Source: Latrodectus hesperus (Eukaryota > Arthropoda > Arachnida > Araneae > Theridiidae). From it: a DNA stretch of 64,000 nucleotides. The notes beneath the pieces are model-generated. The model did no database searches and was not told the origin of the DNA. It saw nothing but the letters and a program-made list of their open reading frames with translations. The translations under genes were made by a program, and so were the position numbers. Within the stretch, counting starts at the first letter, position 1, and each line of letters starts with the position of its first letter. Positions 13,101-24,540 of this stretch are shown piece after piece. The DNA lies in the NCBI GenBank assembly GCA_037975125.1, contig CM075860.1:45171673-45235672 (forward strand), written 5' to 3'.

Positions 13101-14999
13101 AGGTTGGACAGCAAGGGGAAGGAGACGATGTTGACATTCTGCGTGCCACGCGATATCTCCCTGCCGTTGTGCAGCCACGTGAACTCCATCCTCTCTCCGG
13201 TCAGTGGCGTGCAGGTGACACTGACCCGCTGTCCGATTGCCGCGTCAACGGGGAAGGAAAAAGGTTGGATCTTTAGCGGACCGGACGCATCTGGAAATAA
13301 AACTTAACTTACTTAAAATGGATTCACATTTAGATACAGGCGACTGTACAACAGACTATAAAGAGTTTCTAATGAATCTGGGCTTCCTAAATTTTGTGGT
13401 GTGAGACACTAACGAAAATCCCACGAGATCCCATAAGCATTATGCAAGTCATGTGTGAGGGAAACTATTAGTGACTTCACTTCTATTGCAATATACTAAT
13501 GCAGTTTAGATCATTAACTATAATTTTTAACTCTGAGGCATAGAACGATAGGAAAATTTTTTAAATAATTACAAGAAACTTAATATAATACAATACAATG
13601 ACAAATTCAATAACTTTGGTAAATTCAAACACTAACTAAAATCTATCCATTAAATACATTCAATAAAATGTCACGAATGAGAAATCAACTACTTCTAATA
13701 TGCTGTAAGAAGATTCCTAACAAGAATATAATCAAGAGTACTGTAAATATAACTGAAACTATAAGTGTTAAAAAAAGATTGTCAACATTCTTGATTATTA
13801 ATTTTACTATTTGTAGCAAACAAACAAATTATTAACAGCAAATTATTTATGATGAAGAAACTAAACCTTTGGTGGAAATATATTGCATTAAAATTCCAGG
13901 AATGTAATCTGCAAAGATGTCTCATTCATTAAATGAGTTCTTTGAGCTGAGATATTTCTCCTGCAGTGTCTGGCATTGTTAGAAATAAAATCTAAATCCT
14001 TCAATCATTCGTCACTTTGCGCTAAATAAAAAGATTTGAAATAATTTGCTGTTTCTACATTTAATTTTGTTCACTTCCTATAAAACAATGCTTCGTGTTT
14101 TGATAGAATATAACTTATATGATCAATAATAATAAAATTGAATAGTTCTTTATAGCAGAATCATATGCCATAATAATATAGGATTTAATAATGCTCAAGT
14201 AATCAAAAGTAATGCATTAATTATTTGACACAAAACCTGAAGAATTCCATTGAATTAAATTTTGATATTATTAATCTTAATTTTATATGTATAATCTATA
14301 TTTAATGAAAAAACACACACTTTTCATAATTTGCGTGTTCTTCTTAATAGTTGCAAATCGATAGTATATATCATCACGTACAATGCTTACAACATTAAAA
14401 TACATTTGCAAAAATCTATTCAAGTAGGCACAAAAAATTAGTTTTTAATGGGATATATCATTTATGAAATGTAAAATGCTTTCTCAATCATAAAATATTC
14501 AAGAATTTTAAATTTAAATTCAAGCTATTTTATACAATTTTATTATGCTTTAAGAAATTCTTCAATTCATTTGATAATAAATATTCAAATGTCTTATGCT
14601 GCCAGATAATTCTTATTCTATATTTCTGTGCATTTTAGACATTTTTAATAATAATAGCTGTTGTTTATTAACATAAGAAGGAATATCAATTCTTTCAATT
14701 AGAGTACTCACAGGGAATTAAAGATAGATGTACATTTAAATAAGAAATATTTAAATATAAATTATTTTGTTTCAACGAATAATACCATTATTCTGGTTCT
14801 TAAAACATTCATGTAACGAAACTAATTATCAAATTTACTAAGAATTATAGTTCAAAAACAATTATAACGTACTCAAAATTAGCCTAAGTTTATAACAGCA
14901 TAATAAGTGGAAACGTCACTTACCGACGCATGCATTCCACAGCAGAGCCATGGCAAGGAAAAGCCTGCTCCACACGTCGAAGCTTTGAACGGCTTTCAT
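10003..14999 (-). CDS. sDscam-type 5' variable cassette 2 (signal peptide + Ig1 + Ig2)
   Basis: Minus-strand exons S 14924-14999, A 12994-13290, B 11513-11632, C 10003-10164; phase 1 throughout and open when joined. Encodes a signal peptide, a full Ig1 and a split Ig2. It is the most distinct copy: exon A is 297 bp instead of 285, exon C is 162 bp instead of 171, and exon B starts EPPVWMTTPADIDA instead of the VPPSWK of cassettes 3-7. Introns: C-B (10165-11512) contains a decayed SINE near 10437-10590; B-A (11633-12993) and A-S (13291-14923) show only AT-rich sequence. Expected product: a variable Ig1-Ig2 N-terminus joined to the shared constant region. Confidence 0.86.
10437..10590 (-). repeat. 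Decayed SINE-like fragment
   Basis: Resembles the better preserved element at 21697-21878 over its length (shared CACTTT..GCACACGAAG, ATATCCAA, then ACGAACTG-like blocks) with many substitutions. No target-site duplication is seen. Confidence 0.45.
11513..11632 (-). CDS. Cassette 2 exon B, first half of Ig2
   Basis: 120 bp, phase 1/1; acceptor TTGGCAG, donor GTAAAT. Encodes EPPVWMTTPADIDARSGD, the Cys in LILHCKG and the Trp in VTTWFR. Found by homology to the other exon B copies; its frame is too short to stand out alone. Confidence 0.88.
12994..13290 (-). CDS. Cassette 2 exon A, complete Ig1 domain
   Basis: 297 bp, 99 codons, phase 1/1; acceptor TTCCAG, donor GTGAGT. Ig hallmarks: SVTCTPLTG, MEFTWLHNGREI, LIIDPLTPEDSGNYTC, end TLDVLG. 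It is four codons longer than all other exon A copies. Confidence 0.92.
14924..14999 (-). CDS. Cassette 2 exon S, signal peptide
   Basis: ATG at 14999-14997; MKAVQSFDVW followed by the hydrophobic core LFLAMALLW; phase 1 donor GTAAGT. 76 bp, the same length as in cassettes 3, 6 and 7. Confidence 0.85.
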
Positions 15000-15093
15000 T
15001 ATTCTGTGATAGGATTTGGTCTTCGAAATAAACGCAATTTATTTTAGTGACAATGTCTTGGAATTACTGAACACATAGAGAACGAAATGAGAA

Positions 15094-15142
15094 GCTGATG
15101 TTCGCCATCTATAATTCTTTACTATATGATTGTAGCGCCCTC
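15094..15142 (-). promoter_or_regulatory. Cassette 2 promoter: GGCGCT element, TATA-like box, initiator
   Basis: Minus strand: GAGGGCGCTA (15142-15133), TATAGTA (15126-15120) and a TCAGC initiator-like motif (15098-15094) at the expected distance. The GCCAT element is in the opposite orientation here (GATGGCG, minus), unlike cassettes 1 and 3-6. Confidence 0.5.
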
Positions 15143-18100
15143 ACTGTGTGAATAAAGAAACTAATTCACATCAGTTGGAGATTGAGTGATATGATTTTAA
15201 AAAACATTATTTTTGGATATTTTATAACTGAGTATAAATTTACTTTTCTAAATGAACAAAATATGCATACAAATATTTCTTTGTAAAGAACAATTCATAA
15301 ATCAATAAATTTTTCATTTCAACTTATTTATTTATTAAGATAATATTTTTGTATACCGAATGCGTATACACATCAGTTTACAAGACAATGTGCAGAAAAT
15401 ATACTTAAAAAATATAAAGTAAAAAAAAAAAAAAATTGCATTCTTCAGGGTAACCGAGTGACTATTTTACTTGATACTTGGATGTTACGTAATAAGGCAT
15501 GAAACATTAAGCATAAAATTTAACAATTGTTCATTTGCAAAATGACAGAAAATAATGCGCCTATTTGCAAAGTAATGCCTTAAAGGAAGGAAAATGTACT
15601 CTCATAAACTTTTTTGCATAAGAAGGATATTTAATAAAGGAATCATAAAAAATTATATAAACATGATACAATTTTCTTTCGACAAAATATGGAAAAATTC
15701 CGTCTGATGATCAAATGCATCGTGATGGTCATTTTTTACATATAGTCATTATTTTAACCGGGAATCACACTTGAAAGCATCTAAGTTGGAAGTTCACGGA
15801 AAATGTAAATGTACGCTCTCATGTCAAAAGACAACCTTACACACAAATCAATTCAAACCAGTGCGCTGATAAAATGTATATAAAAATCATATAAAAAAAG
15901 CAAAAACGTGCAGTTTTATTTAACATTCTCTCTGAATGATGTAGCCAAAATGTTTTTATTAAAAACATAACTTTATGGCAATACAAATTATTAAGAAAAA
16001 CTGCGTCAGAAAATAATGAATAGAAACATATTCATTAATAACAACAATTACTCAACTTATAAACGATAAAGGTAATTTGATAATATATATATAACTCTTA
16101 TTACATAACTTCCTATGACAACACACTATAGTGATTCTAACAAAAATTTAATACATAATGTCTGTTTAATAACGAATGTGTTATCAATATTTGTTTTTAT
16201 ATTTACAATTGTGATACTTTTGACCGATACTTTCATGAAAAGATTCCTTCTTAAAAATGTTTCACTTAAAATTAATCGTTGCAAATTATTTTTGTTGAAC
16301 AAACTTAGTATAAAAGCCTTTTTTTACAATATTTGTCAAAAATAGATTAAGTTTAGAATGTTTAATTAAACAATAATAAAAATAGAACCCATAAGCATCT
16401 ATATTAGAAATCGCGGTTACATAAAAATTTTTAAAAAATACTTCCAATAATTGTATAACTGGTTGCTAAACCCACATATCATAACGGATCTAATTTATTC
16501 ATTGATTTCACAACAGCATGTTCAAATTTATAGACATCAATAATAGTAAGGACTCACATTTCAAATATTGAATATTTTTCAATATTAATACAATGTACAA
16601 AAATTTTTTATCTTAAATAATGAAATTTCGCAAGTGAATATAAAACAGTATAAAATAAATCCATATTAAATCCGTGTATGAATAACTACATATTTCTAGA
16701 GTAACCTAATATCTGACTTTAATGAAAGAAAAATTATAATTTTTCTTTAAAAATACGTAGTTCATAGGATACTTTTTCTTGAATGAAAGCATGAAGAATA
16801 TCCCAAAATACAGAAAATCATTTATGAATGAATCACACTTTTTGGTACGACCCTATATTGCGCACATGGCGTAATAAAACACTCAGTAAACAAAAACAGG
16901 GCTGATATAAATTTCTAATATAACGTGAATACTAAGGACTCGGAAAAAGAATTGTATATGGAATTCATACAATGCCTGTTTGTAAATCAGATTCTTAAAT
17001 GAATGTACCTATTGCCATCAACACACTTTAAGAAAGCAAAATAAAAAGAAATGCAAGTAGTTATTTATTTAAAAAGTAGAAAGTTGTTTTCTTGACCTTG
17101 TTCAAATAAGATTGAATTTTTTTCGCTGGACTTTTATGAAAACCAATAAATGAATCATTGAATACTCATATATACCATTTATGTTAATATATTTTTATAT
17201 TTTATAAAAATATTTTAGCTGGCGAAAATAAAATATTTTTAATTGAAATATACTAAAACTTGCCTTGTTGAAAAATAAGCATATAAAAAGATAAAACTTT
17301 CTTTTATTGTATAGCATTCATATTATGGTTTACATTTTCATATTTCGTATATAATAAACGCATTGTATATTGCTTCAATGTTTTTGCCTTTTCCAGTTAC
17401 ATAAAGTAATCACGAATAAACTTTTTGATTTTACGCACTTTCGCCGGGTTCACTAGAGAAAATTTGTGAAATATTTTCATTATTTCTGTTGGGTTCCATT
17501 TGAATATTATCTTCAAAGGAAAGCATGAAAATTTTGTATTCTTATATTAAACTTGTATTTTATAAGCCAATTTTCCTCAAATGCTGGTTGAAATAAAGGT
17601 CACATTTACACTATGTATGTACTATGTATAACTATGGAAGTGAAAATTATACTTAGAAATGATAATGAAAAAATATAAACGTTTGCATTAACATTTTGAA
17701 ACCAATACAAAATATAACTGGACGAGGGAGATAATTTTTATTGTATTAAAAAAGTTCAACAAAAAGGAAAAAATTATCTAATATTAAACAAAGTAATGAA
17801 AATATGTAAAACTTAAGTTTCATTAGCAGTGTTTACACTAATTTGAACCATACGCTTTGCAAACATTACGCTAATTTGTCACAACAAGATAAGAAACGAC
17901 GAAAAAAAGTAGTGGCATTTAATTAAAAAATATTTTGGCCAGATTAGTAAGTAACAGTAGAGTAAACAAACTTTTTGGATATTCCCACATACATCACTTA
18001 TTGGAAAGTTTTAATTATTTTTCTGTTACAGAAATAACACCGCAAAATTTTAATTTTTGGAATGTTACATCAAAATGCACGTACTCTATTCCTGTAATTA

Positions 18101-18254
18101 CAGCTACAAATTACCTACAAATAATCATAGCATACAAATTATTCATTTCTGTTCCAATTTCACGCTAAGTAACAGTTCCATCCGTGTAATATGCAAGTTA
18201 GCAGTGATTAAATGGGTTCCATTCAGGATAACCCATTCACAAAAGACGTCATAC
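15143..18254. other. Spacer between cassettes 2 and 3
   Basis: About 3.1 kb of AT-rich DNA. Open frames at 16115-16345 and 17935-18168 are AT-biased and without recognisable domains. No mobile element is recognised. Confidence 0.6.
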
Positions 18255-18425
18255 CCGTGACTCTGAGGACGACGGTCTTGGTGAGGGGCGATCCGATTCC
18301 GTTGGAGACGCTGCACTTGTACAGCCCTTCGTCCTCCTTCGCCACCGAGCTCAGCTTCAGGGTTCCGTTTGGCATCAACGACATCACATCAGAGTTAATT
18401 ATGGGAGTGAAGTCTGCATTTTTAC
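18255..18425 (-). CDS. Cassette 3 exon C, second half of Ig2
   Basis: 171 bp, 57 codons, phase 1/1; acceptor TTTTCAG, donor GTATGA. Encodes ADFTPVINSDVMSLMPNGTL, KEDEGLYKCSVSNGIGSPL and ends VVLRVTG. The 3' two thirds is almost base-for-base identical to exon C of cassettes 4-7. Confidence 0.93.
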
Positions 18426-21400
18426 CTGAAAATTTATTAAAGAGAGCTTAGTATTACACACAATTATTATCAAGAATGTTTATGTATGCATTAAATTTAT
18501 AATAGCAGTAGGCTTTTACATAAAATAAAAGCAACATTTGTATTACTCATGAAAACAGTGAATATAATTTACTTTTCCTCGATTAAAGATTAATCTTATG
18601 CATATTTACAAGATTATTAATTCAGTTCAATGACATAACAACTTTTTACTAATAAAGTTGATATTTAGGACTAATAAAAACTTTTACAAGTGCTAATCAA
18701 CTGCACTACTTAGATTGCATGCTTTTAATGTTGATTAGTGTTGATTCAAAGAGAAAAATCTCTATGAATCAACATTAATTTATATTATTTTTGTTATATG
18801 AAAATAATGAAAAACATGTAATTGCTTCTGAATCTCGCAAGCTTAAAACATACACACAGAGAAAGAACATGTAATAAATTGAATTACATTTATTTCCAGA
18901 AAAAATGATATACTTAAAAGGTAAAAATGTTTTGGTTGTTTCTTGTGTTTATAATAAAAATGACATTTCAACACTATGCATTTATATGAACAAAAAAATC
19001 AAAAATTTTTATTGAGAAATAGAGAAAATTTGGTTGAAAATAATGGAAAATATCATCAATAATAAAATGATTCGAAAAATATGAAATTATTTTCTCACGT
19101 GAAAACATTTCGCAGCGAGAAAATGTATTAATTTCTCTGTTTTAATTATTTTTGTTTGCAAAATAAAATTTTAAATTTTCTAGTTCCATTTAATCTTATA
19201 TCCATTTGTTACGATGTTTTTTGTAGCATTTTAGGAAGTAATAATATGTGTATTTCAAATATTTCTTATACAGAATCTATTTCTGAGTTATGCTTCCATT
19301 TTATGAATTTTTTAAAATCAAATGTCATATATTAAAATATAGATTAAAATTTCAATGAAACTTTTGTTATTCCGCTTCCAAATTAATTTATTGCAACATG
19401 TTTTAATATTGATAATACAATAGATAGTGTTAGTATCTCCAAGTATAAGAAATTTTCTTAGTCTGGTTCTGAATATACATATTAGGACTATTTTGTTTAG
19501 GAACATAAGTTGCATATTGTATGGTTCAAGTATTATAATTATTCATATAATCTTCTGATCTTTATCAATTTTTAGGAATAAAAAGAGGAATTCCAAATAA
19601 ATTTATATACTTTATGTCATATGTAAAATCAACAATATTATACATTATAGATACCCATAGAATGAAATAAGCTCTATCAACAACAAATATCAAAGTTAAC
19701 AATAAATTTTTATTAATAATTTTCTAACAACTATAAATAGCATTTCACCTTCTGTTTTCGCCCACGTGATCGAAGGCATTGGAGTTCCGAACCCTCTGCA
19801 GTCTAGAAACACCGAATCACCATTCGACGCATCGACATCACGTGGCACTTGCTTCCAGGAGGGAGGAACTGAGGAAAAACAAATAACTGATTCTCTTATA
19901 ATAATTAATCAGAGTAAAACTTTTGTTGAGTTATAATTTTCTCAATATTGGCTTACTTTCAAGTAAATTCTTGAAGAAACATAAAAATATTAAATTTTTT
20001 TCTTGTCCAAAATCATCTAATAGGATTATCCATAAGTTATTGAACTTTTAAGGGTTACAGACAGTACTCATTCTCGTAAAACCAAGGATAGTAAAAATTT
20101 ACATCACTCAAATACAATAACTAAGAAAAGAAATCAGCTTTTAGATACTCTTTGGACTTTTCACAGTAATTGATCTGATCCTTTTAAGACATCTTTGACG
20201 AAATCTTTCAGATATGATAAATTAAATGTTAGTTCTACGAACTACAGTAGCATAAATATGAAAAAAATTCACAATTCTACAGAAGGATCAGTGTCGAATA
20301 AAACTGTTTCTTCTATTATTATTTTCTTAGATAAGGTAATAGAAAAACCGATACTTAGGCATTTCCTTAAAAATAGTTGAAGTTTTGAACTTCAAAATCT
20401 AATAAAACTACACAGATGCAATTGATTATTTTCAAATTTGGGGATATAAGAAATGTTTTAATTGACATCTTATACAGAATTTCAACAGCGTTAAATATGA
20501 AGATTGTCACCATATTGTGACAAAATTGAAATAAAATGATTGCTAATTTTACTTTCTTTAAGAGCATGTTCACATAGTTTCTCTAAACAAACAAGTCCAC
20601 ACCTTCCTCTTTCCTAATTATTTAATAAATCACTAAATTATGTACCTGTTTGAGCAGGAATGTGAAAGAATAAGAAATCAAGTGTAGAACTTGTTCATTG
20701 AATATTGATCAAAGCTACAAAGTAATGGCAGTTCTTAATGCCATCTATTTTATAGATAGTTTCAAAGTCACTCTTGAATTGAATTAATACTTAATAATAA
20801 TCACTGATCAATCAAAGCATTATTATCTTTTAGGTAGTATTATTTTTCTCCAGTTTTGGCACATAAAATCGCAAAGTGGAGAACATAGCATACATAAATT
20901 GTACATAACATAAGAGACAAGAAGTGATTTGTACAAGAAATCCTAGCACACTTTATGATTTTCCTGTAAATAACAAAAATATGTTGACATTCAAGCTTAT
21001 AAATGTTGATCCCCAAATCTATGATCAATTTGATTGATTCCAAACTATTTGAAGACCATTTGAAGAATGATTATGAAGCCTAGAACTTCAGTTGTTCAGA
21101 AGTGACTCAAACACTGAACATCAAATCCATTCTTCAATACCAACTTTATTCTTCAAGATATTACGATACCATCGGAGAAGATGAATGCTTTGAATCATGT
21201 CATGATAATCCTGATTCTACATATTTTGTCCATTCAAGCAGTGATAACATCGTATTATTCCTTAGAATGTACCGCAGCATCCTTTTCGCGTACAAAGTAG
21301 GAGAGCGACATAACTTAAAGATTTAGCTATTGACAGGATGTAATGAGAAACTCTAATTATTCAACAAAGTTCTGTTTCAAGTAAATATTCCTATGACATT

Positions 21401-23084
21401 CTTTGGATCCTTATGAATTTAAATAGTTGATTAATTTGTGCAAATAGAGAAACTTGAGAAATGCGTCGGCGAAGGTATTCCATATTCAAAAGAAAACCAA
21501 TAAGCCTTATGCTCATAACTAACAAGGCATTGTATTTAGATGTCATCTATGCTTTTGGATTCCTCCTATCAATATTACTCAGAAAGTGAGTCTTTATAGA
21601 TTTTAAAGATATATCAAATGTCCACATTTAACAATATAAGATATATTCAAGATTTTAGAGACTTTATTTTTATGTGCATTCTCTCTAACATCCGGTTTGT
21701 TTGGGTTTGTTTGTCATTTAACGGTCACTTTTTGCACACGAAGGCTGTTTAGACTGGGACCTACGGTTTAAGGTGGATTCTGAAGCATTACAAGATATCC
21801 AAACTCCTAGAGGGATTCGAACCGACGAACTGTTGAATCGAAGGCAGAAGCGTTAACTATTCGATTACCAAACTCTTGTAAATCTATACTTTTTCTACTC
21901 TGAATATTTATCGTTAAAATATCCTGATTCAATACTGAAAACACCAACTAAATGATGTTTACAGATTTGTAAGCAGCCATGGGTCTGTTCTCAAAATGGA
22001 CGCGAAATCATGGTTTTTTAAGCAACAAGTCTATAATATACACATACAAAGAGCAATACTTATTAAAATCGGCAATATTAGCAGCTTTTATGGCGCATAC
22101 CTGAAGGTATTATAAAAATATTAATGATTTGGAAATTATTTTTAAAAATTTATTAACCATTGATAAAATTACAAACTAAACATGTAATTACTGTACATTG
22201 AATTCAAAACTAATATTCTTGATATTTGACATTAGAAAATATGCTAAAAATACTCTTTTGCACTTACAAAGAAAAGTTACTTATTTTTTTTAAAATAAAA
22301 TTATATATTAATAAATTAAGATTCAGATTTTAAATTAAAAATATAATTTGCTCATTTGTTGTATGTTTGATTCTTTCTTAAAATATGAAATAGCCCTTTT
22401 TGAAACTCTAATTGGAAAATTATTCATTTACTTCAAAAAACAATTCTTTATCCAGATGAATTATTTTTGATTATTTTAACTATTTCAATATATACGTAAG
22501 AGATCTTAGACTACAAAGGATGTATGAAGACAAAACTGTAATTTACCTAAAACTTCCAGGAGGGTTGTGTATTGGGCTGTGCTGCCACGAGCACGTACCA
22601 CACACGTGTAATTCCCGGAGTCTTCTTGAAAGAGAGGATCTATAACGAGGTTGGAAAGGTCCGAATAAGATCTGATGTCAATGTTGGAACCTTTGCTTAA
22701 AGTTTTCCCGTTGCGAAGCCACTGAAATTCCATTTTCTCGCCGATGGCAGGAGTGCATGTCGCGCTGACTCGGTTCCCAACAATAGAGGGAGTCGGAAAA
22801 GAAAAGGGCTGAACTTTCAATGATGCTCCTTCTGCAAAATTCTCGTAATTAGAAAATAATAATTATTAATAATAAGCTCTAATTTATGATCTATTTGAAT
22901 ACTTAATGCAAATTTTCATTACTTAGAAATAAAATTTATTTTTTAAAATCTGTTCCTCTCTTTTTGCTTCTAGAAGAGCCAACAAATACTGATTATCAAA
23001 AGAACAGTGTAAAAACATTGATAAAGCACCTAAAATTAGAGCAGTTTCATGATTTTAAAGCAGCTTTGGGAATATTTATCAGAA

Positions 23085-23171
<87 letters not shown>

Positions 23172-24345
23172 ACTATAATTTATAGATGTAATGAAACTCA
23201 GAATAAACTGTTGTTTCTCTATTCAATATTTTTATTTAATTCTCTTAAATAACATTTTACACAGCAGTTGCAAAAAAACTGATTTTTTTCTTAAGCAATT
23301 ACTGAGTAATAGAAAATTCTATGCATAAAATAAATTTTACTCGTGTAGCACTTTTACAAATTAATAGAAATAATCGCAACAATACACGAACTGTAGTTCT
23401 TATGAGATAAAAAAAGTCCAATCAATGAACACACACTAAGAATGAATTTCAAAACGGAAAAAATAATTTCATACTTTTAAAGAATTTTTCTGATTTTGTG
23501 TAACTAACTAATGATATTAAAGAAAATTTCTAAGCCTGTCTAGTTTAATATTTAGTTATGGATATATGATTAAACTGTCCCAAAAAATAATTTAGAAGTT
23601 TTTAAAAAATTAAATAAGAATAGCCCTACACAGACTCAGATTGAAGCTTATTAAACAGAGAAACAGGTATTTCTAAAATTATATTCACACAATGATTAGA
23701 ACCACAAAATATATTTTTTCAACTTATGTCTCAAGTTGTCAAATTCATGACCTAAGAGCTTTAACTAATAAAGGTTACACTGTCATCGAATAAGTGTGTT
23801 ATTGATCATAAAAAATTCCGTCAGTAAGGAAACACATAAGTTTATATCACAACACATTTTAAATTTTTCTAAGATAATTAATTATACTTTAAATTTCTCC
23901 GCAATGTGAAGAGAGATTTATCTTAAATTAAAACAGTAAAGAAATACAGATTTTTTCACAGTGAATACAATAGTTTTAACCAATTCATTTGAATATTCTT
24001 GCTTAAAAATTCCAAAACAAAACAAAATATCCTTATTTTAATGTAAATTATAAATTTAAATTCACAGAAAATCATGATGATTAATTATTTGATACAAGCA
24101 AATTTAGTAACAAATCATTGAAGTAACATTATTGTAAAATATAAAATATTTATTCCTTATTGTTAACACTTTATAAAATATACAGAGATAGAATATGTTT
24201 ATGATATGAGTTTTACAAACTTAAAGATGTAATATAAATGAAAGCAAATGAAAGAGAACGGCATCTTACCTTTTATGAAACAAGAGAAGGTTATCACGAG
24301 AGCTTGAAATATCACAGCTTTCTTTTGGACACATCTTCCGACCAT
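18255..24345 (-). CDS. sDscam-type 5' variable cassette 3 (signal peptide + Ig1 + Ig2)
   Basis: Minus-strand exons S 24270-24345, A 22547-22831, B 19749-19868, C 18255-18425; all phase 1, open when joined. First member of the homogeneous subfamily (cassettes 3-7) with Ig1 of the KVQPFSFPTPS type and an exon B starting VPPSWK. Introns: C-B (18426-19748) and B-A (19869-22546) are AT-rich, the latter with a minus-strand SINE fragment at 21697-21878; A-S (22832-24269) carries an (AT)n tract at 23086-23167. Starts further upstream in frame (24429, 24408) exist; 24345 is chosen because AAAATGG there is conserved in cassettes 4, 6 and 7. Confidence 0.87.
19749..19868 (-). CDS. Cassette 3 exon B, first half of Ig2
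   Basis: 120 bp, phase 1/1; acceptor CCTCAG, donor GTGAAA. Encodes VPPSWKQVPRDVDASNGD, Cys in VFLDCRG, Trp in SITWAK. Confidence 0.9.
21697..21878 (-). repeat. tRNA-derived SINE fragment
   Basis: The minus strand shows a tRNA-like head: A-box-like TGGTAATCGAATAGTTAACG, then B box GGTTCGAATCCCT. A related decayed copy is at 10437-10590. Ends are not precisely defined. Confidence 0.6.
22547..22831 (-). CDS. Cassette 3 exon A, complete Ig1 domain
   Basis: 285 bp, 95 codons, phase 1/1; acceptor TTTGCAG, donor GTAAAT. Hallmarks: LKVQPFSFPTPSIVGNR, SATCTPAIG, MEFQWLRNGKTL, FQEDSGNYTC, end LEVLG. Confidence 0.93.
23086..23167. repeat. (AT)n microsatellite
   Basis: Uninterrupted TA dinucleotides, about 41 copies, in the A-S intron of cassette 3. 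Cassette 7 has one in the corresponding intron. Confidence 0.95.
24270..24345 (-). CDS. Cassette 3 exon S, signal peptide
   Basis: MVGRCVQKKAVIFQALVITF then SCFIKG; basic N-terminal part, hydrophobic core, phase 1 donor GTAAGA. The start has an A at -3 and G at +4. Longer in-frame starts exist upstream but are not shared by the other copies. Confidence 0.8.
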
Positions 24346-24488
24346 TTTCTTTTGGAGACTCTTTTGTGTCACAGAACTGACATTACGACGCGATGAAGAT
24401 GTCATCATTGAAAAGTACTTTTCTAACAACTAATAAAATACATAATTATTTGTCCGCATTATTTCACAGCCTGTTAACAACAGTATTT

Positions 24489-24540
24489 GATGGCGTCAGT
24501 TTAATTCACTGATCATTGAGCAACAGCGCCCTCGTCAGTC
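24489..24540 (-). promoter_or_regulatory. Cassette 3 promoter elements
   Basis: Minus strand: GACGAGGGCGCTG (ending at 24524) followed, about 35 nt on, by GAATTAAACTGACGCCATC. AATTAAA takes the place of the cassette 1 TATA box. The ACGCCAT element is about 145 bp upstream of the ATG. Confidence 0.6.

Noticed and set aside
16115..16345. Plus-strand 76-codon hydrophobic frame
   Set aside because: AT-rich composition, no homologue recognised, no splice or promoter context; expected by chance in such DNA.
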